Positions 17,997 to 26,259 of a stretch of DNA of 64,000 nucleotides are shown here, in pieces (the stretch's first letter is position 1; every line of letters starts with the position of its first letter). Both the position numbers and the translations under genes were made by a program. Origin of the DNA: JAGLOK01 sp963677605 (GTDB taxonomy: Bacteria > Bacillota > Clostridia > Christensenellales > UMGS416); the NCBI GenBank assembly GCA_963677605.2, contig CAXXDX010000004.1, positions 104,239 to 168,238 on the forward strand, read 5' to 3'. The notes below the pieces were generated by a model, which saw only the letters and a program-made list of their open reading frames with translations, made no database searches and was not told the origin of the DNA.

Positions 17997-18913
17997 TTTT
18001 CCCTCCTTGTAAGCATAAACAGAAGCGCCATTCTCACAGCCAGTCCGTTTGTCACCTGCTCATCTATCACCGACATTTCATTGTCTATTGTAAAGCTTGA
18101 CATCTCTACACCGCGGTTTACAGGGCCGGGATGCATTATGATGGCATCTTCTTTTGCAAGTTTAAGTCTTCTATCATCAATACCAAAATATTTGTAATAC
18201 TCCCTCACCGAAGGAAATAGTCCAGCATTCTGTCTTTCTTTTTGTATCCTAAGCCCCATAACAATGTCTGCACCATCCAGTGCATCATCTACTTTTGTTG
18301 TGGTTTTTACCCCACATTTTTCAATACCTATAGGTATCATAGTTGAAGGCCCCGCAAGTACGACTTCAGCTCCCATAGTCTGCATCCCGTAAGCATTGGA
18401 GCGTGCTACTCTTGAGTGCATTATGTCTCCCGTTATTGCTACCTTAAGTCCTTCAAGTGTTCCTTTTTTCTCGCGTATAGTAAACATGTCAAGAAGTGCC
18501 TGTGTCGGATGTTCGTGCATTCCGTCACCTGCGTTTATAACAGATGCTTCAACATTTTTCGCCATAAAGTGCGGCGCACCGCTCATAGGGTGGCGCAAAA
18601 CGATAATATCGGCCTTCATCCTGTCCAGCGTACGAGCAGTATCCAGAAGTGTTTCACCCTTTGACACCGACGAAGCCGATGCAGATATTGCAGACGATGA
18701 TGCGGAAAGATATTTTGAAGCTAAGTCAAAAGATACCCTCGTTCTCGTCGAATTTTCAAAAAAGCACAGTATTACAGACTTTCCCTGCAGATGCGGTGTT
18801 TTCTTTGATCCGCTCATCAGTATCTTTTTCATCTGTGAAGCTGTGTCAAGAATTTGAGTGATTTCCTCTTTTGACACGCCTTCAAGCCCTAAAAGGTCTT
18901 TGCTCTTTAACAT
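17993..18913 (-). CDS. pyrB: Aspartate carbamoyltransferase catalytic subunit
   Basis: Transfers the carbamoyl group to aspartate, the first committed step. In 306 residues it has the carbamoyl-phosphate loop FENSTRTRVSFDLA near residue 55, EHPTQALLDMFTI near residue 136 and HPGPVNRGVEM near the end for substrate binding. No pyrI regulatory gene follows, so this is the unregulated trimeric Bacillus-type enzyme and flux should be set by PyrR and CarB instead. A strong hairpin terminator lies just upstream, between pyrP and pyrB, so part of the transcription may stop before this gene. Confidence 0.95.
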   Translation of the reverse strand: MLKSKDLLGLEGVSKEEITQILDTASQMKKILMSGSKKTPHLQGKSVILCFFENSTRTRVSFDLASKYLSASSSAISASASSVSKGETLLDTARTLDRMKADIIVLRHPMSGAPHFMAKNVEASVINAGDGMHEHPTQALLDMFTIREKKGTLEGLKVAITGDIMHSRVARSNAYGMQTMGAEVVLAGPSTMIPIGIEKCGVKTTTKVDDALDGADIVMGLRIQKERQNAGLFPSVREYYKYFGIDDRRLKLAKEDAIIMHPGPVNRGVEMSSFTIDNEMSVIDEQVTNGLAVRMALLFMLTRREK

Positions 18914-18945
18914 GTTTTATTCCCTTCAATATTTCGTGGTTTTTT

Positions 18946-18970
18946 AAAAGAGAGCGGCAAAGCCGCTCTC
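18946..18970 (-). terminator. Intrinsic hairpin terminator between pyrP and pyrB
   Basis: A 9-base-pair perfect stem (GAGAGCGGC/GCCGCTCTC) with a 3-base loop is followed by TTTTAAAAAA on the minus strand. It sits inside the operon. I see no PyrR-type antiterminator for it, so it may simply reduce expression of the biosynthetic genes relative to pyrR-pyrP. Confidence 0.75.
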
Positions 18971-18977
18971 ACTGTAA

Positions 18978-20222
18978 TTATTTTTCAGTCTTGCCCATAT
19001 TCTCCGGCAATACTTTGTTGAGTATGATTCCGACAACAGCAGCAAGCGCATACCCCGTAAGAACCATCCCCGATGTCGCGCTTATCGGAATAGTCGCACC
19101 GCCGATTGCAGGGATAAGCATTACCGCCGCAATAAGCATGTTCCTTGGATTTTTGAAGTCCACTTTGTTTTCAACCAATGTTCTAAGGCCTACAGAAGCT
19201 ATCATACCGAACAGCACAATGCTGACACCGCCTAAAACAGGGCCGGGGATTGATTGAATCAAACCTCCGAACTTTCCAACAAAGCTCATTGCAAGTGCGA
19301 AGCATGCAGCAATTACGAGAGATACAGGATTGTAGTTGCCTGTGGCAGCAAGAACGCCTGTGTTTTCTGAATATGTTGTGTTAGCAGGTCCGCCGACAAG
19401 TCCTGCAAACATTGTTGCAAGTCCGTCGCCTATTAATGTGCGGTGAAGTCCAGGATCTTTAACAAAGTCTTTTCCGACAACTGCGCCGTTTGCTGTGATG
19501 TCGCCTATGTGTTCAACAAATGTGATTACTGCGACAGGTGCAACAATTAAGATAGCTTTCAGGCTAAACTTAGGAAGGAAGAAAGCGGGTGCTTCAATCC
19601 ATGAAGGAGAAGTTACACTTGTGAAGTTTATCATACCGAAAGCCAGTGCGGAAAGATAAGCCACAACAATACCAATAATAATAGGTATCATCTTTATAAA
19701 GCCTTTTGTGAAAACGCTTATAACCATTATTGTAAGCACCGCGATAAGTGCAACAATCCAGTTCTGCCATACAGGAACGCCTTCTATAGCTGTTGTAATA
19801 TTGCTGATTGCAACGTTTGCAAGCATAAGACCGATAAGAATTATGATAGTTCCTGTAACAAGCGGCGGGAAGAAGCTTTTTATTCTGTCTGCACCAAAAA
19901 GCTTAACAAGCAGTGCAAGAACAAGATACAGCGCGCCTGCCACCATAAGTCCGCCTGTTGCATATGCAATGTCTCCTGTTGCTTCCGCTGCAGCTGATAT
20001 AGCTGTCATAAAAGCAAATGATGAGCCAAGGAATACAGGTACTTTCCTCTTTGTGATGAAGAAGAACATTATAGTTCCCACACCTGCTGTAAAGAGCGCA
20101 ACCGATACAGGCAGTCCTGTAAGTATCGGTACAAGCACTGTGGCGCCGAACATTGCAAACATGTGCTGTATGCCAAGTACAATCAGTTTTCCCGGGCTAG
20201 TTTTTTGAGTTAAATCTGTCAA
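18978..20222 (-). CDS. pyrP: Uracil permease (NCS2 family)
   Basis: A 414-residue polytopic membrane protein that imports uracil with protons. It shows about 12-14 hydrophobic segments with typical family stretches: MFAMFGATVLVPILTGLP near the start, VFLGSSFAFMTAI, and the conserved VVTFVEHIGD-like segment (here AVITFVEHIGDITANG) with the substrate-binding Glu, followed by GDGLATMFAGLVGGPANTTY. The start is TTG at 20222, eight bases after AGGAGG; an ATG inside that spacer is out of frame. Its location directly after pyrR matches the Bacillus operon. Confidence 0.93.
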   Translation of the reverse strand: MTDLTQKTSPGKLIVLGIQHMFAMFGATVLVPILTGLPVSVALFTAGVGTIMFFFITKRKVPVFLGSSFAFMTAISAAAEATGDIAYATGGLMVAGALYLVLALLVKLFGADRIKSFFPPLVTGTIIILIGLMLANVAISNITTAIEGVPVWQNWIVALIAVLTIMVISVFTKGFIKMIPIIIGIVVAYLSALAFGMINFTSVTSPSWIEAPAFFLPKFSLKAILIVAPVAVITFVEHIGDITANGAVVGKDFVKDPGLHRTLIGDGLATMFAGLVGGPANTTYSENTGVLAATGNYNPVSLVIAACFALAMSFVGKFGGLIQSIPGPVLGGVSIVLFGMIASVGLRTLVENKVDFKNPRNMLIAAVMLIPAIGGATIPISATSGMVLTGYALAAVVGIILNKVLPENMGKTEK

Positions 20223-20257
20223 TTTCCCATCCTCCTATAAAATATAATAATAAAATA

Positions 20258-20271
20258 TCGGGTTTCCCCGA
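20258..20271 (-). other. Small GAAA-loop hairpin between pyrR and pyrP
   Basis: UCGGG-GAAA-CCCGA followed by UAUUUUAUUAUUAU on the minus strand. It resembles a weak terminator or an mRNA stability or processing element in the pyrR-pyrP gap. Confidence 0.45.
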
Positions 20272-20274
20272 AAA

Positions 20275-20820
20275 CTAAAATCTTTCTATATTGTATAATT
20301 CAACGTTGTCTTTTCCGTCAAAACAGTCTACGTGAACCTTAATAACTTCATCTTTTGATGTAGGAACATTTTTGCCGATGTAATCCGCACGGATAGGAAG
20401 CTCTCTATGCCCTCGGTCAACCAATACAGCAAGCTGAATGTTTTTCGGCCTGCCTAAATCCATAATCGCATCAATAGCGGCTCTTGCAGTTCTGCCCGTA
20501 TATAATACGTCATCAACTATAATGACTTTTTTGTCTGTAATACTGAAAGGAATGTCTGTACCCTTTACAACAGGGTGTGCATCAAGCAATGATAAATCAT
20601 CGCGATAAAATGTGATGTCTAATACTCCGGTCTGCGGCTTTGTGCCTTCAACCTGATTGATGTGCTGTGCGATTTCTTCCGCAAGAGGAACTCCGCGCCT
20701 CTGGATGCCGATTATCTTAACATCCTCAACACCTTTATTTTTTTCTATTATTTCGTGGGAAATGCGTCTTAACGCCCTTTTGATAGCGTTTTTGTCCATA
20801 AGCTCTGCTTTTAATGTCAT
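20275..20820 (-). CDS. pyrR: PyrR, pyr operon RNA-binding attenuation protein
   Basis: A 181-residue bifunctional regulator. With UMP bound it grips a hairpin in pyr mRNA and causes termination; it also has weak uracil phosphoribosyltransferase activity. The PRPP motif VIIVDDVLYTGRTARAAID lies near residue 100, and KIIGIQRRGVPLAEEIA near residue 40 is typical. ATG 20820 is preferred over 20841: AAAGGGAAAG lies just before it and the homologous start is MTLKAELMD-like. It is the first gene of the operon and is preceded by its own target attenuator (20834-20937), so it should be autoregulated. Confidence 0.95.
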   Translation of the reverse strand: MTLKAELMDKNAIKRALRRISHEIIEKNKGVEDVKIIGIQRRGVPLAEEIAQHINQVEGTKPQTGVLDITFYRDDLSLLDAHPVVKGTDIPFSITDKKVIIVDDVLYTGRTARAAIDAIMDLGRPKNIQLAVLVDRGHRELPIRADYIGKNVPTSKDEVIKVHVDCFDGKDNVELYNIERF

Positions 20821-20833
20821 AACTTTCCCTTTC

Positions 20834-20867
20834 AAAATCAAAAATACCCTGCCGCGAAAGCAAGGTA
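20834..20867 (-). terminator. PyrR-controlled attenuator terminator
   Basis: UACCUUGC (20860-20867) pairs with GCAGGGUA (20845-20852), eight pairs including one G-U, with a 7-base loop, then UUUUUGAUUUU. Its 5' arm can instead pair with GCAAGGU at 20905-20911 to form the antiterminator, so this is a switchable stop before pyrR. Confidence 0.85.
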
Positions 20868-20904
20868 TAATAAGTTACACAAAAAAAGCGTATTCAAATC
20901 ATCC

Positions 20905-20937
20905 ACCTTGCCGGTTTCACGGAACCGAATTAAAGGT
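20905..20937 (-). promoter_or_regulatory. PyrR-binding anti-antiterminator hairpin
   Basis: Lower stem ACCUU/AAGGU (20933-20937 with 20905-20909), an internal loop, upper stem CGGUU/AACCG (20923-20927 with 20912-20916) and the hexaloop CCGUGA (20917-20922), which matches the known PyrR consensus CNGNGA. The AAGGU arm is shared with the antiterminator. When PyrR-UMP holds this hairpin, the downstream terminator forms. Confidence 0.9.
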
Positions 20938-20945
20938 TTGTATGT

Positions 20946-20974
20946 AATATACCACATGTTGTATTTGATGTCTA
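20946..20974 (-). promoter_or_regulatory. Promoter of the pyr operon
   Basis: On the minus strand TAGACA (20969-20974) and TATATT (20946-20951) are 17 bases apart. Transcription would start near 20939, just before the PyrR-binding hairpin, giving a leader of about 118 bases. Confidence 0.7.
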
Positions 20975-20991
20975 TATCAAAATACTTTTTT

Positions 20992-21894
20992 TCAGATTTT
21001 TTTAAGAAGCCCCGAAAAATCTTCCGGTAATGAAGCGTTAAAAGTAACTTTTTTGCCTGTGCTAGGGTGCGTAAGTGTCAGCTCATATGCGTGAAGCATC
21101 TGACCTTCAAGGTTAAACTTCTGCTTTTTAAATCCATATGTCCTATCTCCGACAACAGGATGCTTAATGTGCGCCATATGAACGCGTATCTGATGCGTTC
21201 TGCCTGTTGTTAGCTCCACGTCCAGCAAAGTGTAGTTGCTAAATCTTTTCTCTACTTTGTAGAGAGTCTTCGCATTTCTTCCATCAGGTACTACCGCCAT
21301 CTTCTTTCTGTCAGTTCTGTGCCTGCCGATAGGAACATCAACTTCCCCGCCATCATCTTTTATTACGCCTTCAACCAAAGCTTTGTATTTGCGAACCGCG
21401 CTTTTTTCTTTTATCTGCTCTGATAGGCTCAGGTGTGCTTTGTCATTTTTGGCAACAACCAGAAGCCCCGTTGTATCTTTGTCTATCCTGTGAACTATAC
21501 CGGGACGCATCTGTCCGCCGATAACAGGCATGCTTCCGCAGTGAAAAAGAAGTGCGTTTACAAGCGTTCCGTTTTCATGCCCTGCCGAAGGATGGACAAC
21601 CATTCCCCTCTTTTTATTAACCACTATTATATCTTCATCTTCATAAACAATATCGATATCAATGTCCTCTGCAATAAGTTCTGTTTGCTTAGGATCTTCA
21701 ATTGTTACTTTTATCCTATCATTGTTAGCTACAGAATAAGACGGCTTTATTCTCGCACCATTTACGAGAACATTGCCGTCTTTAATAATCTTTTTACAAT
21801 ATGATCTTGTTATATCCGAAATTTTAAGCGCAATATACGCATCAATTCTCAGCCCTGCATCATCTATATCACAAACTAAATTATATTCAGTCAT
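20992..21894 (-). CDS. RluD-family 23S rRNA pseudouridine synthase
   Basis: Converts specific uridines of ribosomal RNA to pseudouridine. The 300-residue protein has an N-terminal S4 RNA-binding domain (about 10-75, DGNVLVNGARIKPSY) and the catalytic core with HRIDKDTTGLLVVAKN near residue 136, in which the aspartate is the nucleophile. RTHQIRVHMAHIKHPVVGD is the conserved RxHQIR block. Equivalent to B. subtilis YlyB, which also lies between lspA and pyrR. It overlaps lspA by 8 bases, so the two are coupled. The exact rRNA positions modified cannot be read from sequence. Confidence 0.93.
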   Translation of the reverse strand: MTEYNLVCDIDDAGLRIDAYIALKISDITRSYCKKIIKDGNVLVNGARIKPSYSVANNDRIKVTIEDPKQTELIAEDIDIDIVYEDEDIIVVNKKRGMVVHPSAGHENGTLVNALLFHCGSMPVIGGQMRPGIVHRIDKDTTGLLVVAKNDKAHLSLSEQIKEKSAVRKYKALVEGVIKDDGGEVDVPIGRHRTDRKKMAVVPDGRNAKTLYKVEKRFSNYTLLDVELTTGRTHQIRVHMAHIKHPVVGDRTYGFKKQKFNLEGQMLHAYELTLTHPSTGKKVTFNASLPEDFSGLLKKI

Positions 21895-22372
21895 TATCCT
21901 TTTTTTCTTTCAGTTTTTCTTCTTCAGGTTCTTTATAGAAAAATAAAACATATATTCCAAGAAGGATTCCGCCTACCACAATACAAGAGTCGGCTATGTT
22001 AAAGATTGCAAAATTGATTAGCTTTACATAAATAAAGTCGATAACATATCCAAATCTTATTCTGTCGATTGCATTTCCAAGTGCGCCGCCGCAGATTAAG
22101 CCCAGTGTTATAAGGGCGAATTTATCAATTTTATTCTTTTTAATAAGAACAAATATAAAGGTTGCGATAACAAAAATAATTGCAAGCGCTAAAAATACCC
22201 ATTTAAGCCCCGGAAGCATTCCAAAGGATGCTCCTGTATTTTCTGCATAATGAAAATGCAAAACGCCATCCCACAAAGGAAAATCTTTTATTGGTTTTAG
22301 GTCGCGTAAAACAAAAAATTTGCTAATTTGGTCAGCGATAATAGAAATTACCGCGATTATTATTGTTATCAT
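21887..22372 (-). CDS. lspA: Lipoprotein signal peptidase (signal peptidase II)
   Basis: Cleaves the signal peptides of lipidated proteins in the membrane. It has 161 residues with four transmembrane helices. The conserved ENTGASFGML is near residue 50, and the two catalytic aspartates are in GNAIDRIRFGYVIDFI and FNIADSCIVVG (about residues 113 and 138). Several lipoproteins in this window (SH3, transglutaminase-like, nuclease-like) are potential substrates. It begins 12 bases after the divIVA stop. Confidence 0.95.
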   Translation of the reverse strand: MITIIIAVISIIADQISKFFVLRDLKPIKDFPLWDGVLHFHYAENTGASFGMLPGLKWVFLALAIIFVIATFIFVLIKKNKIDKFALITLGLICGGALGNAIDRIRFGYVIDFIYVKLINFAIFNIADSCIVVGGILLGIYVLFFYKEPEEEKLKEKKDND

Positions 22373-22384
22373 CTAATATCCTTA

Positions 22385-23320
22385 TCAGTTTCTGTTATTG
22401 TCTCTTAATATCTGTGCAATTATGTCATCGGGATCTTCCGGCTGTGTTGATCCGAAAGAAAATGATTGCTGTTTCTGAGGTTCTTCTTGCTGCTGTGTTT
22501 TTTCTTCAGGCATCTCAAAAGCAAAGGTTATACTTTCAGCCTCAGGTTCAGGCTCAGGTTCATGTGCTTTTTCAAAAGTTCTGGTATCAGCCATATCCAA
22601 CTCTATTGTACTGGGTTCTGCTTCAATCGGTGTCTGAGGCTGAGGTTCCGGCTGTTTTTCGCCAAAATTAATAGCATTTATTTCGCCTAAGATGTCACGT
22701 TCAGCAGGAATCTTTGGAGTAACTTTTCTGGTTAATCCAGAAAATGATATAGAGGGCATATCCTCTTGTACTGGTATGCTTTGTTCTTCATCCATCGTTG
22801 GAGCAGGTGCTTCAAAAACTGGAGGCTCATAACTTGGAGCTTCATATTTGGGTGCCGGAGCGCTGGTTGATATGTCGTCCAAAACAGCAAGCTGTTTCTG
22901 GTACATTTCTCTCAGCGTTTGTTTAAGTCTATCCACGGCATCCACATCTATCTGAGATGTTGTTTGCGCAACAGGTGCAGGTGCAGGCTGGGAAGCTTGG
23001 ATTTCCTGAGCTTTTTCTGCTTCCAGAATAAGTGCGTGTGCCTTTTGACGCGCTGTTTCGACTATTCTGTCCGCTTCTTCCTGTGCATTTGCAATAATTG
23101 CATATGCTTCTTCCTGAGACACTCCATCATCTGCGGACTGCGAAACAGGTGCTCCGCTTTCAAGTTCCTCAATTCTCTTTTTGAGTTCCTGTATCTCCTT
23201 ATTATTGTTTACGGCCTCGTCATAGATGTCATCCAAAAAATCATCAACTTCGTCAGTGTTATATCCTCTAAAACTCTGACTGAAGGTTATTTCATTAATG
23301 TTTCTGATGTCAATAGCCAT
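22385..23320 (-). CDS. divIVA: DivIVA-domain cell division/polarity protein
   Basis: A 311-residue DivIVA homologue. The first 60 residues hold the lipid-binding DivIVA domain (FSQSFRGYNTDEVDDFLDDI) and a coiled coil that continues to about residue 110. The rest is unusual in length and composition: a low-complexity Pro/Glu/Gln tail with repeated PEPEPE-like runs (about residues 150-290), ending DPDDIIAQILRDNNRN. DivIVA senses negatively curved membrane at septa and poles and recruits division, wall-growth or chromosome proteins; the disordered tail probably does the recruiting. It sits in the same operon as sepF and yggT. Confidence 0.9.
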   Translation of the reverse strand: MAIDIRNINEITFSQSFRGYNTDEVDDFLDDIYDEAVNNNKEIQELKKRIEELESGAPVSQSADDGVSQEEAYAIIANAQEEADRIVETARQKAHALILEAEKAQEIQASQPAPAPVAQTTSQIDVDAVDRLKQTLREMYQKQLAVLDDISTSAPAPKYEAPSYEPPVFEAPAPTMDEEQSIPVQEDMPSISFSGLTRKVTPKIPAERDILGEINAINFGEKQPEPQPQTPIEAEPSTIELDMADTRTFEKAHEPEPEPEAESITFAFEMPEEKTQQQEEPQKQQSFSFGSTQPEDPDDIIAQILRDNNRN

Positions 23321-23334
23321 ATTATCCCCCTAAA

Positions 23335-23619
23335 TTATAAAATCGTCTGCCAAAGAGCCACTAAAAGCGCATTTAACATATTAATTAAAAGTATAGCAAT
23401 AATTGGAGAAAAATCCAAAGGAATTGAAGATTTCGCCATTAAAGGCCTCATAAGTTTTCTTATAGGATTAAGTACGGGGGCACTTAAAAACTCAAAAAAC
23501 TGCTTTAAAGAGTGGTTAGGCGGTACAATCCACGAAAGAATAATATTTATAAATATTATTCCTGAATAAGTTCTTAATATTAAGTTAGTCAGTGTTACTA
23601 CTATGTTTGTCAAAACCAT
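23335..23619 (-). CDS. YggT/YlmG family membrane protein
   Basis: A 94-residue integral membrane protein with two helices (about 4-26 and 68-91) and the conserved loop ILSWIVPPNHSLKQFFEFLSAP followed by PIRKLMRP. It is the single-domain form, as in YlmG of Gram-positive bacteria. It acts at the membrane in a still poorly defined role linked to division and envelope homeostasis. It lies 6 bases after sepF and 14 before divIVA, matching the Bacillus order. Confidence 0.9.
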   Translation of the reverse strand: MVLTNIVVTLTNLILRTYSGIIFINIILSWIVPPNHSLKQFFEFLSAPVLNPIRKLMRPLMAKSSIPLDFSPIIAILLINMLNALLVALWQTIL

Positions 23620-23625
23620 GCCTTC

Positions 23626-24207
23626 TTACTCCGGTCTCCTTGGAAGATTAAAATAATTCTTGCCTTTTATGCTCCCCGGCAGCGCTGATGTGAAGTTACC
23701 AGAGATATCAACACCCTTGGGGGCAAGCAAGAAAATGCCCTTTGATACCTTGCGAACGCTTCCATCCAGTGCGTAAATTGCTCCGCTTATAAAGTCAAGA
23801 ACACGCTGGGCAACATCCACGTTAAGGTTTTCAAGGTTAACAATTACCGGTTTTCTTGTTTTCAAATTGTCAATTATAGTCTGTGTGTCCTCATAAGTCT
23901 GAGGTTGAAATACGACCATTCGCACTGAATCAGCCGACACGCTACCAGCTCCCATCTCAGGTGTTACATTTCTGCCTTCGTCATATGTTCTTCTGCTGCC
24001 CAAAGAAGACGGTGCTGTGCTCCGCCTTGTATTGTCACGATCCCGTGTAGATTCCACACGTTCACGGTTTACAGTGCTGTTTGCAGTTCTATAAGGTTTA
24101 TTGTCGCGTTCAGTTTCGGAAAATGAATCCAGACCGTAATCATCCGGCTCTTCCTTTGCTTCAGCTCCTATAAACACCAACAGTTTATCGAGGAAATTCC
24201 CCGCCAT
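23626..24207 (-). CDS. sepF: SepF, FtsZ-anchoring division protein
   Basis: A 193-residue protein that polymerises into rings, bundles FtsZ and anchors it to the membrane. An N-terminal amphipathic helix (MAGNFLDKLLVFIG) serves as membrane anchor. A long, charged Arg/Asp/Ser linker follows (about 20-100), then the compact SepF domain (about 105-190) with VFQPQTYEDTQTIIDNL and VNLENLNVDVAQRVLDFISG and a closing FLLAPKGVDISG. The linker is longer than in B. subtilis (152 residues). Thirteen bases after yggS and six before yggT. Confidence 0.95.
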   Translation of the reverse strand: MAGNFLDKLLVFIGAEAKEEPDDYGLDSFSETERDNKPYRTANSTVNRERVESTRDRDNTRRSTAPSSLGSRRTYDEGRNVTPEMGAGSVSADSVRMVVFQPQTYEDTQTIIDNLKTRKPVIVNLENLNVDVAQRVLDFISGAIYALDGSVRKVSKGIFLLAPKGVDISGNFTSALPGSIKGKNYFNLPRRPE

Positions 24208-24219
24208 TTTTTCGTCCTC

Positions 24220-24900
24220 CTATGCTCTTTCGCCAAAAATCGCGCTTCCTACGCGCACAATGTTAGCACCCTGCTTAATTGCGTCCTCATAATCGCCCGA
24301 CATTCCCATCGAAAGATACTGCATATTAAATCCTGCGCTAATCAAGTCATCAAATATCTTCTTTACTGCTGCAAAATCCCTTATAGTTTCTTCTCTAGTA
24401 TTGGAAAAGGGCGGCATACACATAAGACCGCTCACATTAAGAGCTTTTAGTTCCGATAATTCAGATATGAACTTTTCTGCGTCTTCGGGCATCACTCCGC
24501 CTTTTTGCGGCTCTCTGCCTATATTTATCTGAACCAAAACTTTAAGTTTCAGTTTTTCTTTTTCCAAACGGCTGTTTAACTCTTTTGCAAGAGACACCCT
24601 ATCAAGAGAATGCAGCATACAGATATCTCTGAAAATGTATTTTACCTTATTTGTCTGTAATTGTCCAATAAAATGCCAATTGATATCCTCCGGCATTTCC
24701 TTTTTCCTTCGGAACTCCTGAACGTAGTTTTCTCCTAAGTCACATAGCCCTGCATTGTAAGCTTCGCGAATCCTTTTTTCATCCACTCTTTTTGTAACGC
24801 CAATGAGAGTAATACTGCTTTCATCCACACCCGCTTCTTGGGCAGCAGTCCTTATTTTTTCGCGAACTTTATTTATGTTTTCTGTGACTGGTACACTCAT
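24220..24900 (-). CDS. PLP homeostasis protein (YggS/YlmE family)
   Basis: A 226-residue single-domain TIM-barrel protein that binds pyridoxal phosphate without known enzyme activity and keeps free vitamin B6 in balance. The lysine that binds PLP lies in ITLIGVTKRVDE near residue 36. DLGENYVQEFRRK, WHFIGQLQTNKVKYI and LSMGMSGDYEDAIKQGA are family hallmarks. Conserved next to sepF in many Gram-positive bacteria. The ATG overlaps the stop of the HlyD-like gene by 4 bases. Confidence 0.95.
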   Translation of the reverse strand: MSVPVTENINKVREKIRTAAQEAGVDESSITLIGVTKRVDEKRIREAYNAGLCDLGENYVQEFRRKKEMPEDINWHFIGQLQTNKVKYIFRDICMLHSLDRVSLAKELNSRLEKEKLKLKVLVQINIGREPQKGGVMPEDAEKFISELSELKALNVSGLMCMPPFSNTREETIRDFAAVKKIFDDLISAGFNMQYLSMGMSGDYEDAIKQGANIVRVGSAIFGERA

Positions 24901-26129
24901 GGTTTCTTCAGCTTCTGGCCTTCTTCAAGCATAACCTGCGAGTCAGCCGTTGGTTCAACTATTGCTTCCATGTAGTTTTGGGCAATTACGTTTACAGGAA
25001 TAAAAGTAATAGTCTTGTCCTGATTTATTATGTTTACTCCTGATTGAGGTCCCTGCTGTGTCAGATATTCAATCGGTATCTTGTATCCTTCATTGCTGCG
25101 CCCCAGATTCCCGGTTACTATCCTTAGCGATGACATCGGCCCAATATCGCTGCTAAACTCCAAAACAACCAGAGCTTCTTTTCCATAATGTCTTACATCA
25201 TAAACAAATATGTTAGATAATGTGTGTCCGTAGTTTTCAAAAGTGATGTCGCATGTGCCGCCTTTAACCAAAGTATTCTTACTCCTGGGCACTTTGATCA
25301 CGGCAAACCAGTGGTTTGGCTGAATTATTCTGTAAATAGGCTGTTCAGCAGTAACAACCGATCCTTCATTTATGTTTGATTTAACTGTAGCGTTTAATAT
25401 TTCTTCTTCAATCAGCTGATAATCGTCGATGTTTATCGATTCCACGCGTTCCTGTGTCAAAACTTCTTCCAGTCCATCGATATAAAAGCTGATTATTCCG
25501 GGAGCAGGTGCGTAAAGCCGTGTAATTGCGCTTTCAATATTTTCAACCATGACTTCCTCACGAAGAAATTTAGCTTCAAGAGTTGCATCTTTGTGGAGTG
25601 TGTCGTTCATATACAAACGTTTTTCTTCCATTACTTCAGCAAGCATGCGCTCTTTTGCCGGAAGTACTCTTGTTTTACCGCTCATGACAAGTGCAGATAT
25701 CTCATTTATCAGCTCTTCTATTTCATAATCAAGGTCAACAATTTCTTTATGAACAACATTTTTTAAAATGTTTTCTTCTTGGTAGTTTTTGATTTCCTGT
25801 CTTACATCCACCAGAGAATCATATTCATCTTCTGAAAAATCAGTCTGATATAAAAGTGCAATCTCAGCTTCCTGCTCTACATACTCTCCTTCTGCTGCAA
25901 CATTTTCAAATTTTCCATACGCGGAAGCATAAATAACGCGCTCATCTCTTATTATTACCGCCGTTACTTCCTGATCGGTTGAAAGCTTACCCCACTCAAC
26001 AACTGGCGGCGCAAAATATCTGACTATCGCTATAACAATCCATGCAATAAGTGCAACAAAAAAAGCCAAAAATAAATAAAATCTTGGTTTGATAACTACT
26101 CTTTTCTTTTTTCTATAGGCTGTGCTCAA
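24897..26129 (-). CDS. HlyD-like membrane-anchored protein of the division cluster
   Basis: A 410-residue protein with a short basic N-terminus, one transmembrane helix (about 17-38) and a large extracellular part. It looks like a membrane fusion (adaptor) protein: a beta-barrel half-motif near 48-90, a long coiled coil of Asp/Glu-rich helices (about 95-215), a return motif (APAPGIISFYIDGLEE) and C-terminal barrels. No transporter or outer component is adjacent; instead it heads the yggS-sepF-yggT-divIVA operon, so an envelope or septum role is more plausible than drug efflux. The start is TTG at 26129, six bases after a GAGGG site. Confidence 0.75.
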   Translation of the reverse strand: MSTAYRKKKRVVIKPRFYLFLAFFVALIAWIVIAIVRYFAPPVVEWGKLSTDQEVTAVIIRDERVIYASAYGKFENVAAEGEYVEQEAEIALLYQTDFSEDEYDSLVDVRQEIKNYQEENILKNVVHKEIVDLDYEIEELINEISALVMSGKTRVLPAKERMLAEVMEEKRLYMNDTLHKDATLEAKFLREEVMVENIESAITRLYAPAPGIISFYIDGLEEVLTQERVESINIDDYQLIEEEILNATVKSNINEGSVVTAEQPIYRIIQPNHWFAVIKVPRSKNTLVKGGTCDITFENYGHTLSNIFVYDVRHYGKEALVVLEFSSDIGPMSSLRIVTGNLGRSNEGYKIPIEYLTQQGPQSGVNIINQDKTITFIPVNVIAQNYMEAIVEPTADSQVMLEEGQKLKKP

Positions 26130-26158
26130 TAATATCCCTCACATTTATTTGTCAACTA

Positions 26159-26187
26159 ATTATATGCAATTATGCTTATAATATCAA
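26159..26187 (-). promoter_or_regulatory. Promoter of the division/envelope operon
   Basis: TTGATA (26182-26187) and TATAAT (26159-26164) on the minus strand with 17 bases between them, about 30 bases upstream of the HlyD-like gene. Confidence 0.7.
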
Positions 26188-26259
26188 CGATTATAAACGA
26201 TGAGAGTGAAAAATTTAAGCATTATTCAAATTTGGAATATTATGCAGCAAGTTAAAACT

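Noticed and set aside
18980..19020. A CGGAGA sequence (CNGNGA pattern) near the 3' end of pyrP, which might be a second PyrR site for the pyrP-pyrB terminator.
   Set aside because: The flanking bases do not form a stem around the loop and the stretch encodes conserved protein sequence, so the match is by chance.
22363..23569. Several plus-strand frames opposite divIVA and yggT.
   Set aside because: They are low-complexity mirrors of the Pro/Glu-rich tail with no ribosome sites.
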